DNA from: Austropuccinia psidii
Taxonomy: Eukaryota > Basidiomycota > Pucciniomycetes > Pucciniales > Sphaerophragmiaceae
Reading direction: 5' to 3'
DNA length: 64,000 nt
NCBI GenBank assembly: GCA_023105745.1
Contig: JALGQZ010000013.1
Location: 10,907,105 to 10,971,104 of the forward strand
Shown piece by piece: positions 1 through 12,400 of the stretch. Made by a program: the position numbers and the translations under genes. How positions within the stretch are numbered: position 1 is the stretch's first letter; each line of letters starts with the position of its first letter. Below the pieces are notes generated by a model. That model saw only the letters and a program-made list of their open reading frames with translations, was not told the origin of the DNA and did no database searches.

Positions 1-703
1 GGGCTGTTTTTGGAACTGGTTTGGGTGGTGGAGGGTTGTTTTTCCTCCATTCTAGTGTCAAAAGCATCATGTTTTTCTTCTCCATCAATGGATGCCATCC
101 ATTGAGCAATTTGCAAGTGTTGGGATGGCCCAAGAATTTTCTTACTGTCAGGTAAGAATTCATGCAATTCTTCCACAGGTCTGCAAGGATCTGGTACTCT
201 TTGAATTGAAGTGCATTGTTATATGCACTGTGGCTGGCTTTGTATATGTCCACAGAGGCTTGTTGTGGCGGTGTCAGCTCTTTTTGAAGGTAAAATGGTA
301 TTATCAGCTTCAGAATGACCCATTTTAGTTGTTTGGAAGTCATCAACTGACCCTTTTCCTTCTGTACCTGGTTGGCCTCTGCCATAATCACGTCTATTAC
401 CTTTTTGGGAGCTGCTTGAGGGGTTGTAGCTGGCTCCTGATCTGGTTGAAGGCATAATTATGGTTAAAAAAGGTTTAAAATAGTATTTTTACGTCAAAAA
501 CTTACTATTGGCCAAATTCTTAGCCTTCTGAAGAGTATTACTTATGTCCAAGTTAATTAATTCAGAAGATATTGGTTCAGGCTGGTTATTTTGAGTCACA
601 ATAACAGTGCTATTATGATCAGAATTAACAGTACTGGCAGGGATAATGCTGGTTACTGTTGAGGCTGTTTCAATGTTTTCTTGTCTTACCACGTTGTCAG
701 ACA
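1..703 (-). CDS. Gag of family A, partial, two exons
   Basis: Gag-like protein of a Ty3/Gypsy element, cut by the window start. Exon 1 is 703-506 and exon 2 is 441-1, joined by a 64-bp intron with a GTAAG donor and a CCAG acceptor. The protein frame is the one containing the ADLWKNCMNSYLT and LNGWHPLM segments. This frame is supported because the base change relative to the young copies near position 220 is synonymous here (TAC/TAT, Tyr) but makes a stop in the competing frame. Exon 1 is 24 bp (8 codons) longer than in the tandem copies, which have an in-frame deletion. No start ATG is visible; it should lie in an upstream exon. Confidence 0.6.
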
Positions 704-906
704 CTAAAATTAATGAAAAAGCCAATTAATTAAGTAAAAAAAGGATATTTCAAAAAAAGAAATAAAAATTTAAGCCTCACTTATAATATGAAAAAAATTA
801 TTTTTTATGGGTTTTTTGAATTATAAGTATTTTTTATGTGTTTTTAAATTTTTCAATATAAGAGAAACGATTTAAAAAGAGTAAAAAAATATGTCACAGG
901 TAAAAT

Positions 907-924
907 ATCACGGCTGGGCCCCCA
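907..924 (-). other. Primer-binding site, family A (left copy)
   Basis: Two bases inside the LTR, the minus strand reads TGGGGGCCCAGCCGTGAT. The leading TGG pairs with a tRNA CCA end. The pattern resembles tRNA-Pro-type primer sites, but which tRNA is used is inference. Confidence 0.6.
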
Positions 925-926
925 AA

Positions 927-2769
927 TGTAAGGTGTGGATATGAAACTTTGATTAAAAATCAAGTACTTTTCCTGTCCTCAAAATTTGTTAAAGGTAAAA
1001 ATCAATTAAAAATAGTATGAAATATTATTTTTAAGAGAAAACACGCCAATTTTATTGTTTATAACTTTATTAGTATAAAACAATAATATTATAAAAATTT
1101 ATTGTTTTACCAACAATAAAAATTTATCCAAAAAATACTCTACAAGAGATATTTTAAGGCTACAAAAGAAATTTCTTCAAGAGCAATTTCAATTGGAATT
1201 AATTGAGCAAAGAACTGCAAGCAATTAATTAAAGAACAAAGTCTTTAAAAAGAATATTAAAGAGAAAACACGCCCAAAAGTGACCAGAGTGAATTTGGAA
1301 ACAAAGTGACAAAGTTTACAGTGATGAAACATGCTTTAATTCACTTTTGGGGTGGTTCAGGGGTAAAAATGATTATAAGAGTTACAAACAATGATTATAA
1401 TGATTTTTTCACGTGGTTAAAAGGATTAAAATGATTTAAAAGTGGTGGTTGGAATCTTTGATTGATTGGTTTAACAGTTTTAAACTAATTAATAAAAGGA
1501 AAAGATTCTAACATGAAGAGAAAAGTGGGGCAAAGAAGACATTCTTTTATAGCCATCAATTCTCTTACTCCAAAAGTAAAATTTACTCTTGTCAGTTGTG
1601 AAAAACAGTCTGACAACAGAAAAGCCAATTATGGCATCATTGAACCCTGGTTTAGACCAAAAAGGGCTGGTTTAAGCCAATTTTAGCCATTTTTAGCCAT
1701 TTTAGACCCTTAAATCAGCCATTACTATAGCAATACCAGGCCTAGAGCCTTCAAAACACGTCAGAATGTGTGTCAGAGGCGTAGAAACCAGTTAAAACTG
1801 TTTTTACTATGATGGTTTTATCTTAAGGGTAGTTTTACCCTCTTGGCAACAGCTAAAACTACCCCAGTTGGTATCAAAACCTCATCATCAATTGAGTCCA
1901 CAGACCCTGTAACTCAATTCCAGGCCAAAAGTGATGAACTTTTGCGTGAATTTTGACATCCCACGCCTGTCAGCAAGGATTTTGGGGGTCTAGCTCCCCC
2001 TTAGAGCTGGAGTTCCTTCCCCCCCCCCCAAATTTAATCTTTCCAATTTATTTTTCCTTTAATTCCTCATCATGTATTATACTTATAATTTACATATGTA
2101 ATTCAATTCAATTGTACAGTACAATACAGTAATAATTGACACCTCATATGTAAATCAAAGTTCACTTATGTAATACACGCGCACATTTTGACATTTCAAT
2201 TGAATTCAATTGAAAATACTTCAATTCCTCATAACTTCTAAACTAAACACAACACCTCAATTTTAACACAAAAATTGATGGTTAACACCACATGTGGTGT
2301 GAATTAAATTAAGGTTTTGAGGATTTTCAACTTTTGTATTGAAAATACTAAAAACTTAATTTAAGCTTATTTAGAGTTGAGTTACAAGAATTTCACTCAG
2401 AGGTGACCCCACCTGATTTTTTATGAGGAATCCAATGGTGAAATAAATTTTATATGTTTATTTATTGGATAAAAAGTTATAATAAATTTTATTTAACTAT
2501 TTTCCAAATTTATTTATTTTCTCACAATTTTGTTAAAGTTTCATTTTTACTTAATTTTTTCAAGTATAAATGTAATTTTATATTTACAAAATTTAATGTA
2601 TTTTTTTTTATTTTTAAATTATAATTAATTTTTTATTTTTAATATAATTTTATATTTATATTTTTATTTTTATTTTAATAATATAAATAAATTTATTTTA
2701 TTTATATTAATATGTTATTTTTTATATTTGTGGTCTTTTGGGTATATGAAATTACCTCTAAGGCTCACA
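927..2769 (-). repeat. LTR of family A (left copy), 1843 bp
   Basis: It begins TGTAAGGTGTGG and ends AGGCTCACA on the plus strand, the canonical TG...CA. It has the same structure as the three LTRs at 37, 45 and 53.5 kb, with a handful of small differences. A TATA box on the minus strand is at 1544-1551. The LTR should contain the promoter, transcription start and polyadenylation region of the element. Confidence 0.92.
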
Positions 2770-3639
2770 GTATTATATACCACTATGCACCATTCTTCCT
2801 CAGAAAGCCAATGGTGATGGTTTCAGGACTCAATTATGCCATTCCAAATCAAGTCCTCAAATCCATTTCCCATTTCAAAAATAGACTCCAGCCCCTCAGT
2901 CTTACAATTTATGGTGGTGACCAGAAGATCATTCAAGGACCCCAGCTCCCTGGCTTTCCAGGTGTTGGTATTCCACTCCAGGATTCTTCAAAGGGTTTTT
3001 TCAAGAGTTTTTTGAAATCAAGACAATTTTGAAGGCATCAAGAAATCCTTGGAAAATTCAACTGTTGCATACAGGATTTATTCAGGCAATCTGTATGGCA
3101 TTGACCCTTTTGGGCCAATTCATATTGCACTGTGGGAATTCAAGACACACAGTCCAAATTTCCAGATTTCCAGATCTTTATTGACCAAATTCAGTCAATA
3201 CAGCTGGGTGACTCCCCTTCCAGGATCAGTCTTTCAGCGTTTCACATATACTGGCCACCTTTTCACCCCTGGGGACTTTTTCCCCAGTTTATTGATATAT
3301 TGGATTTATGCTTATAATTATTCTCTTTTCATTATTCAAGTAAATACTGATACTCTTAAGTCATTCATTTGCACCTTTTTCTATTCCTGTCTGTGGATAT
3401 TGGTGGTCGTATCCTTTACTAATTCCATTTGTCTGTCTGGCAGGTTGAAACAGTGAATTGAGGAATCATTTGGTTGGCTCTTTGGCCTTTGGCTTACTTC
3501 TTATTTTTGGCATATCTTGCACTTCTCTCTGCTTATCTCAAATAAATATATTCTTATTCTATTTCTTTATTCTTTTTGAGCCCTCCAAGTGAGTTCTTTA
3601 TTCTTGAGTGGAAGGCCCTTCCTTTCTTTTCCCAAGAGC
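2770..3639. other. Unrecognised sequence between family A LTR and family B integrase
   Basis: This stretch is less AT-rich than its surroundings and lies between the inserted LTR and the point near 3640 where integrase similarity begins. Reading frames of 60-135 codons are open here but overlap one another, and none shows a motif I recognise. It may be another decayed transposon, or internal sequence of the family B element too diverged to see. Confidence 0.4.
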
Positions 3640-4881
3640 ACCTGTGATAAATTGCCATTTTGGAGAAAGGATGTCATTTATTACTTTCACAGCTGTGACA
3701 GGTTCCAGAAGGCCTATGAATCTACTGGTAAAAGATGTGGCTTAATGATTCATATCAAAGAACCAAGTACTCCATGGGAAGTGGCTTATATGGATTGGGT
3801 AAATGCCTTACCACCTGGTGGTGACAAAAGCTACAATTAAGGTCTTTTTATTGTAGACAGGTACAGCAAGACCCTTAGATTTTTACCATGTCTTAAAGAT
3901 GGCACAGCTATGGATACAGATGTTTTAATTTGGAACAGAGTAAAATCTCATACTTTTCTCTTTTAAAAAACTCCTTAGTGATAGAGACCCAAAAATTGAA
4001 TCAGCCTTGTGGAAAAATTTACATATGCTTTTGGGTACAAAACTCTCATTCTCAACAGCTTATCAGCCACAAACAGATGTATTGGAAGAAAGAGTGATTC
4101 AGACCCTTGAGGAAATAATCAGAAGATTTTTTGCTTATAGCCTGGAGTTTAAGTATCCTGGTGTATTTACCCATTATTGATGTATACTTATACCACCATT
4201 GGAATTATCCTACAAGACTTCCAGCCATGCTTCAACATGCAAGACTCCTGAACCTTTGGAAAAGGGATGGAACCCTAAGCTTCCAGTTGATACTTTGAGG
4301 AAAGATTTAGCTGATATTCATGAAAGGTCTTCAAGCTTTAAGCTATTTCTTGATAGAGTGTGGCATAATGAGAATCAAAGCATGACTGATGCCTTTGAAT
4401 ATTTTAAAAGAAGTGGGATAAAAGTCATAAAACCCCAGAATTCAAATTAGGTAGCTTAATACTAGTTTAAACCTTGAACTTTGACAATATTAAAGTCCCC
4501 AAGAAAATGAAAGATTAATTTTCAGGATCATGCATTGTCAAATCCCTTCATGGTACAAATGCAATACAGTTGTCAGGAGAATTGGAAAACAAACATCTAA
4601 CTTTCCCTGTCAGCCTAGTAGAACATTACACTTCAAGTGATAAGGAGTTATTTCCTTTGAGAAATGAAACACTCTTAGAAGTACCACCACTTGATCAAAG
4701 TGAAGAAAAAAGGTGCTAAAAGTCTTTAAAGAAAGAAGATTTAGGGGAAAATGAAAGAGAGTGCTTAGTCAGGTACAGAAATCCACAACATGAAGATGAG
4801 TGGATTTCAGAAAGTAAAATATCTGCTTCTCAAAAGCTTCTCAGAAGATTCAGAAATGAGAGAAGACCAATTCCTCAATAA
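3640..4881 (+). pseudogene. Decayed integrase and chromodomain, family B Gypsy element
   Basis: Remnant of a Ty3/Gypsy pol 3' end on the plus strand. Read across several stops and frame changes, it aligns segment by segment with the integrase of family A. It has CDRFQKA with STGKR (zinc-binding end), YMDWVNALPPGGD (first catalytic Asp region), a decayed second Asp region, YQPQTD with an [12 protein letters not shown] Glu region, the [10 protein letters not shown] linker, and a C-terminal chromodomain-like segment (ECLVRYRNPQHEDEW). It ends at a TAA at 4879-4881, about 130 bp before a polypurine tract and LTR. Everything upstream of the integrase zinc finger is missing. It is not functional. 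Confidence 0.85.
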
Positions 4882-5005
4882 AAAGTTTTAATTGTGTGCT
4901 TTAAATACTTGAAATTATAAGTAGAGAGGTTGGACAGTGTATTATACCCCCCACAGTTAAATTTGGGGTATACTACTAAGGGGGAATGGTAGTACAGTTT
5001 GTTTT

Positions 5006-7163
5006 GGTGGTAGGGAATGTGAGCCTGTGAGGTATGTATGACATATCCATAAGGCCATAAATAACTTTATACACAGTTGATTTAGTCTTGAACAGACTTA
5101 CCAAATGAATTTCAAATAAAAAATAACAAAAAATAAGTATAACCTTTTTGGGATAAACAAAGTTATAGTTATTATGTCATATTTTGATTCTACTCCAATA
5201 ATAACCTAGGGTAGAACCATAGGGTGTTATACCCAAAAATTCTTATTTATTATTCTATTAGAAGATTTAAGAATCTCACAGTAAAATTGCAACTTTTTTA
5301 ACATTTTTCAAAAATTGTTAAAGTTGAGCTTATTTAAGCTTAAATTTAAAGCTGCAAAATATTTATGCAAGCTTACCAAAAGTTTAGTTCAAATTGAGGT
5401 TTTGTGTATATTTACTGAATTGGCTAAGGATTTTCCATACAGAATGGAAATCCTGCATGAGCCCAATTCAAAAGGGTTTAAGCCCATACTATGGCTTTAA
5501 ATAAATAAAAGGGGAAAATACATGCAAAAAGGTGGGACAAAGGAAAAGACCAAACAGAGCTGGGGTACCAAGCTTTTTGGATCTGAAAAGATTCAATTAT
5601 GGTTTTCCACCTGTATTGGAGGATTTTAAACTTATTTAAAATTTAAGATTAGACTTTGATCCAACCTTCAATTTTAAACTGGTTTCATCGCAATTTGGAC
5701 AGGAATTTCAAGCTTCCAAAGGGTAAATCCCAGTATGCATGCCTGAAATCCATATTTTAAGAACTTTCAAAGCTTAATGAAGCTTAAAAATTCAAAGTTA
5801 CAAGCATTAAAATCCTATCAAAAGTTAAGGTTTGGTGTGTATTGCTATTTTATGTGTAAAAGTAGCAAGAATTTAAAAATATATTAAAAATCCAATTATT
5901 AATGCATTTGTTTGAAATTTTCACATAGCTTTCAAATGGATGTTCATTGTGTATAAATTAAATTTCAAGTATCTTTTATAGACAGGTTTTATTGGTAATT
6001 AGCTTGGAAATGGTCTCTTTTAATTATACTCAAAGAAAATTAAGATTTCTTCAAAAATTAATTAAAAATTGAGTTTAAAAGACTTTTGCTTGAAACTCTA
6101 TTTTTAAGTCTTTCATGTGATGAAACTCAATGTAAATAATCTCATATATATTATAAATTGAAATAATTAGTCCACAAGAGGATTGAAGCTTCTTGGAGTT
6201 AAGAATAACACTCGTAACTTTAAATTGGAATTAAGAAATAAGTTACCCCAAGTTAAGAGCCTTACTTTCAAGAATGGGTTTTTATTTTTGACCTGAGAAC
6301 AACCTCTATATTCATTATGAATCATGAGAGCTTCTCTGAAGGCATAAAAAAGAGCCTACACATCACTGTTTTTGTCCATATTCATTAATCATTCCAATCA
6401 TATTAGAAATTTAAACAGGTAAGCTTTTATTAAATATAAAGTCTTATTGCTAAATTAGCTGTTAAGTTATTTTATTCTTTATTAATTTCAAAATCAAAGA
6501 ATTGAAATCATAGAATTCAGATTATTGTTGAAATCACCAATAATACATTTTATTATGTAAAATTATTGTCTTAAATATTTTTCAAAATCCACAAATTCCT
6601 CTTAAAAACTCTTGAATCATATTTTTATCATAAAAAATTTCTTATCTGTTAAAATATTAATTTTTGGCATGTTTTTAACTTATAATCATTATTTGCTATA
6701 ATAACTGCTTTTGTTTGACATGTTGTATTAAATAAATATTTTAAGTAAGTTTTCTCCAAAGTTCTATATTTTTTTCATCTATTATCAGTTTTTTTTATAA
6801 AATTTTCTGAAAGAATTATCTCTGCACAGTGTGTGTGATAATTTCTTTTATGAACTCTATTTATATTGTTTATAAGTGGATAAATATTATTGTTTTCCAC
6901 ATGTAATTGTCTCATTAAGAGCTTTACACTTCTTATTTCTATAATTTTCAGTGACTACAACAATAATAGAATAATTATTAAGATTTTTATTATCATTAAA
7001 TTCTTTCATAAGAATTAAATTTCTTCTTTTATTATAATTAATTTTGATAATTATACAAATTTTCAGATATAATATTTAATTATATTATATTTTTTACTGA
7101 GGACATTCATAGTACTCTTGATATTCTCTACTATTATCAAGAGTTTCATAGACAAACCTTACA
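5006..7163 (+). repeat. Family B 3' LTR (LTR-B1) with polypurine tract
   Basis: A polypurine tract, GGTGGTAGGGAA (5006-5017), is followed by an LTR of 2146 bp from TGTGAGCC at 5018 to CAAACCTTACA at 7163. The first bases match the minus-strand start of the family A LTR, and the last 17 match the end of the family C LTR at 34196 with one difference. The second family B LTR at 18012-21800 aligns along its length. Near 5115-5137 this copy has only two units of the decamer that is massively expanded in the other LTR. Confidence 0.8.
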
Positions 7164-7670
7164 AAAACAACATTTATTGGACATAAAAATATAAAAATGA
7201 AAGGGATAATCAACTGTGATAAGAAAAATGTTTTCAACACAGCCTCTTTAAAGCTGAAAATAGAAGCTAAATCATGATATAATAATGAATTCACTCATAT
7301 AAAATGTTCAATTAAGTATCATTCACTCAAGGGGGACCAGTCTCATATGTGTTTTGCCAATTCATTAATATAAAATTTATTACAATATCTTTCAAGGCAC
7401 ATAAATAGTGATTAGATGAACTGAAGAATTACAAAAAACATTACAAATTATGTCCTATTCAAAAAATATTTTTCCTCTGTATTTTGAATATATCCTAATT
7501 TTCTCAACTAATTAATTAAATATTGCTTTTCATTTTTGTTAATCTTACATTTTTTATGTGGTTATTTTCTATTTATCTTTTAATATAATCTTGTTTTCAA
7601 TATATTATATACAAACAAAATAATTATACCTTTTTAGTAAACCCACTTGAGAATTTTGGTTGAAACACAT
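7164..7670. other. Flank between LTR-B1 and the old family A element
   Basis: About 500 bp of AT-rich sequence in which I see no gene or repeat signature. It should be the original target of the family B element (first five bases AAAAC). It ends with CACAT, the probable target duplication of the next insertion. Confidence 0.4.
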
Positions 7671-9432
7671 TTTAAGCTGTGGATATGAAACTTTTATTCA
7701 AAAACAAGTACTTTTCCTATCTGCAAAATTTGTATAGGGTACAAATCAATACAAAAGAGTAAATTTTGAGAGTTTCAAGAGAAAAAAAAATGAATTTATT
7801 TTCTTTAATTTAATAAGTATAAAACACTGATATCATGAAAATTTATTTTGTTACCAACAATAAAAATTTATCCAAAAATACTCTACAAGCAATATTTAAG
7901 GCTACAAAAGAAATTTCTTCAAGAGAAGTTTCAATTGGAAGTAATTGAGCAAAGAGCTTCAGGAAACTGATAAAAGAAAAATGTCTTTGGAGAAATTATT
8001 AAAGATTAAAAACACCCAAAAGTGACCAGTGTTAATTTTGAAACAAAGTGACAAAACTAACAGTGAGGAAAGATGCTTTGATTGACTTATGGGGTGGTTC
8101 AATGGTAAAAATTATTATAATAATTTTTTAAAATGGCTAAAAGATTTAAGATAATATTAAAAGGGTGGTTGATATCTATTATTTATTGGTTTAACTGCTT
8201 TTAAACTCATTATAAAAGGAAAATATTCTAACATGAAGAGAAAAATGGGGCAAACAAGACATTATTTTATACCCACCAATTCTCTTACCAAAAAAGTGAA
8301 ATTTACTCTTCTCATTTGTAAGAATAAAAACAGTCTGACCACAGAAAAGCTAATTATTGCATCATTGAACCCTGGTTTTAGCCATTTTTTGCTATTTTCA
8401 GCCATTTTAGACCCTTAAATCAGCCATTGCTAGACTAATACCTGGTTTCAAACCTTAAAAGAATGTCATGATGTTTTTAAAGGACATCAAAACCAATTAA
8501 AATAGCTTTCACTAAGTTTGTTTTAAGTTAAGGGTAGTTGTTCCCTCTTGGCAATAGTTAAAACTGCCCTGGTTTGTATCAAAACCCCATCACCAATTGA
8601 GTCACACACCCTGTGACTCAATTCCAGGTCAAATGTGATGAACATTTTCATTAAGTTTGACTTCCCATTCCTTTCAGCAAGCGATTTGGGTGATTATGGC
8701 ACCATTGGAGTCAAAATTCCTTTTCCCCCCAGAATTAATCTACCCAATTCATTTTTTTTAATTCCTAATCACATATCATACTTCTAGATTACATATGTAA
8801 TTAAATTGAGTTTTTACAGTACACAACCTTAATAATCAATACCTCCTATGTTAATCAAATCTCACTTATGTAATACATGCACACATTTTGAAATTTCAAT
8901 TGAAAATACTTCAATTCCTCATAGCTTCCAAACTACACACCACACCTCAATTTTAACACAAATATTGATGGTTAACACCACATGGGGTGTGAATGTAATT
9001 AAGGTTTTGTGAATTTTCAATTTTTATAAAGAAAATACTAAAAACTTAATTTAAGCTTATTTAGAGTTGAGTTATAGAAATTTCACCCATAGGTGACCCC
9101 ACCTTATTTTTTATGAGGAATCCAAGGGCCAATTTATTTTCTTAAGCTTATTTATTTGATAAAAAGCTATAACAATTTTTGTTTAAATTTTTCATATTTT
9201 TGTTGAAAATTTATTTTTACTTAATTTTTCCAAGTAAAACTGTGTTTTCACAATTTTGAATTTCAATTTAATTTTGATTTTAAATTATAATTAAGATTTC
9301 CATTTTATATATAAATCTTATATTCTAATTATAATCTTTTTTATAATAGAAATATATTTATTTATTTATAATTATAACATGATTTGTTCTTTGTGGTCTT
9401 TTGCTTATATAAACATACCTCTAAGTCTCACA
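7671..9432 (-). repeat. 3' LTR of old family A element
   Basis: Left LTR of the old copy, about 1762 bp, ending CTCACA at 9432. It is followed by TTTCCTCCACC, the polypurine tract read on the other strand. A minus-strand TATAAAA is retained near 8265-8273. Confidence 0.85.
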
Positions 9433-9461
9433 TTTCCTCCACCTAAAAAATGAAAATTACT

Positions 9462-12400
9462 TTGTAATATTGTTATTTATAGTTTTTCTGAGCCTTATGG
9501 AAAGTTTGATGGCTTAAGGTATGTCATTTTCTTCTAACCATTCATCTTCACAAGTTGGGTCACTGTACCTGACAAGGTAATCTCTTACTTTCTTAGCCCT
9601 CAATTTCCTTTCTCTGAGAACTTTGGTAATTTTCTTAACACCAGATGATTCAACAGGAGGTATGTGCTGGGTAACTTTGTTTCTCAAGGGGAATTTCTCA
9701 GCATCACCAGACTTGTAAGGCTTTATCAGCCTTACTGGAAATGTAGGATGCTTATTACTAAGTTCCTCAGAAAATTATACTTCAATAGCACTTTCCCCAC
9801 AGAGGTCCTTAATAACAAAATGTCCTTCAAAGGAGTCCTTTAGATTCTTTAATCCTTTTATGTCATTGAAGTTAGTGCTAGACACAAGTACTAGATCTCC
9901 TACTTCAAAGTCTAGAGTAGCATGTGATTTGTCCCATTTGTCTTTGGCATAAGAAAATGAGTCCTCCATTCACGTTATAGCATTATTTCTAGCTTTATCT
10001 AGCATTCCTTTGAAGCTAGCAGCTGTGGGATGTATCTCAACCAACTCCTTTCTCAAGGAATCTTGGGGTATTCTGGGATTCCATCCTTTTTTCTATAATA
10101 GCAGGAGTTTGATTGGTACTGGCATTGATGGATGTTTTCTATGCCAATTCCAGTGAAGATAGAAGGGTAAACCAATAATGGGTGAGTTAATCACAATCTT
10201 TGAGATCTTGGCCATATGCACAAAGTCTTCTGACCATGTCTTCAAAAGATTTTATCATTCTTGCAGCTATACCCTTAGTTTGTGGGTGGTGAGCTGTAGA
10301 TAAATATGACTTTTTTCCAAACAATTGGTGAAGGATTTTCCATAGTTCTGAGGTTAATTTGGGATCTCTGTCACTAATGATGTTTTTGAATATTCCAGTT
10401 CATGATACTACTCTATTCCATATCAGAAGATCTGTATCCATGACTGTATCATCTTTGTGATATGAAAAAGATTGGAGTTTTTCTGCACCTTTCAAAAATA
10501 ACTAGGCAGGAATTATAGCTTCTGTCACCTCCTGGTGGTAGGCCAGCTACCCAGTTCATATGGAAAATTTCCCAATGTCTGCTTGGTCCTTGTATTTTTA
10601 TCATATTTCCAAGCCTTTTGCCAGTGTATTTATTTGACTTTTGACATCTGTCACAGGTCTTTCAATATTCTACAAAATCCTTGTGCCACATTGGCCACCA
10701 TTTACAGGTCTTTATTTTTGCCCTTGTTCTGTCCTCAGATAGGTGTCCTGAGAAGGTGCTGTTGTGGCATTTTTTTAGTACAAAATCAATTGAGGATCTG
10801 TCCACAACTGTCATCACACATGTGTGTTTGGTTCTATGTTAGATTATACCATCAAGTAAATGAAATATTCCTTCATCATATGATTTCTTCAATATTTCAT
10901 CCAAGGAATGTATCAAGGAGTTATCCTTTGATTATTTAGTAATAAATTGGCATAGGATGCTACAATTCATATCTTGAGTATAACTGTTCCTTACTTCCTC
11001 AAAGAAGGTAGTGATCAGATCCATAACACTGATTCCTTCTATTGGGATTTTTGGGAAATCTACTTCTGGCACATAGGCAGGATTATCAATGTCATTTTGT
11101 AATTGCCATCTTCTTAGTCCATCTGCATTTTTGTGAATATTTTTATCTTTGTTTACAATGGTCATATTAGCCCTATATTCTGATATGGCTATTTTCCATC
11201 TGAAAATATTTCTGTTGGGTGTTTTCATGCTTAAAACTGATTTAACAGCAGTACAATCTGTTATAAATTCAAGAACTCATCCTTAAATAAAGTAATTAAG
11301 TTTCTCCAAGGCCCAGACAAGGAATAAACATTCCATTTGACGTGCTCCATATCTGGATTCAGTAGGTTTGATTTTCCTAGACATGAAACTTATGGGTCCT
11401 TGCACAGTTTTTCACTTATAATTTGGACTTGAGTAAATGCAGCACCTAGCCCATCTCCTGATGCACCAATATAAATTTTAAAGGGCAGCTTATAATCTGG
11501 CATCAGTAAAAGTGGAGCAGTGGTTAAGACTTGTCTCAAGAAATCAAAGGCTTTGACTCTGTCAGCATTCATTTCAAAAACTGTGTCTTTGTCACACAAT
11601 CTATGAAGAGGTCTTGCAATGGATGCAAAGTCGTTAATTCTTTGCCTATAGTATCCTGAAAATCCCAAAAATTAGTGGTTTTCTTTCTTATTCTGAAGCA
11701 TTTGTTTCGGTAGTACTGCTGCAGCTTTATTTTTGTCAATTCCAAAGGATAGACTAGATACTAAATGTCCTAGGGATTCAAGTTCTTTAAATCCAAAATG
11801 ACATTTCTTTAAGGAAATTTTAATGTTGACAAAGTGGAGCAGTGGTTAAGACTTGCCTCAAGGATTCAAAGGCTTTGACTCTGTCAACAGTCATATCAAA
11901 AACTGTGTCTTTGTCACACAATTTATAAAGAGGTCTTGCCATGAATGCAAAGTTGTTAATTTATTGCCTATAGTATCCTGAAAATCCCAAAAATTAGTGG
12001 TTTTCTTTATTATTCTGAAGCATTTGTTTCAGTAGTACTTTTGCCGCTTTATTTTTGTCAATTCCAAGGGATAGACTAGATACTACATGTCCTAGGGATT
12101 TGAGTTCTTTGAATCCAAACTGACATTTCTTCAAGGAAATTTTCATGTTGACACATTGCATTTTTCTCAAAACTCTGGATAATCTGTACATATGTTCCAC
12201 CCAAGTATTGGAACAGAAAATATTGTCATAAATGTAAATTATTAACCATCCTTCTGAAAGTTCTTCAGGAAATATTTCATTCATAATTCTTTGAAAGTGT
12301 GGATGTGCATTTCTGATACCATACGATAAAAAATAATTTTTAAATATTTTCTTGTTCTTGGTGTCACTATATTTTGATGTAATGCTTAAAGGGTATCATC

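Larger units (their letters stand above)
1..2769 (-). mobile_element. Family A Ty3/Gypsy retrotransposon, 5' part, cut by window edge
   Basis: This is the 5' portion of a minus-strand LTR retrotransposon: partial gag, leader, primer site and full 5' LTR. It matches the two complete copies at 37-55 kb almost base for base; position 1 corresponds to about 44387 there. The LTR outer end (..GGCTCACA on the plus strand) is at 2769 and the next five bases, GTATT, would be one target-site duplication. The rest of the element lies before the window. It inserted into older sequence that leads into family B remains. Confidence 0.9.

Noticed and set aside
7094..7294. Short minus-strand frame spanning the end of LTR-B1
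   Set aside because: It crosses an LTR/flank boundary, so it cannot be an ancestral gene.
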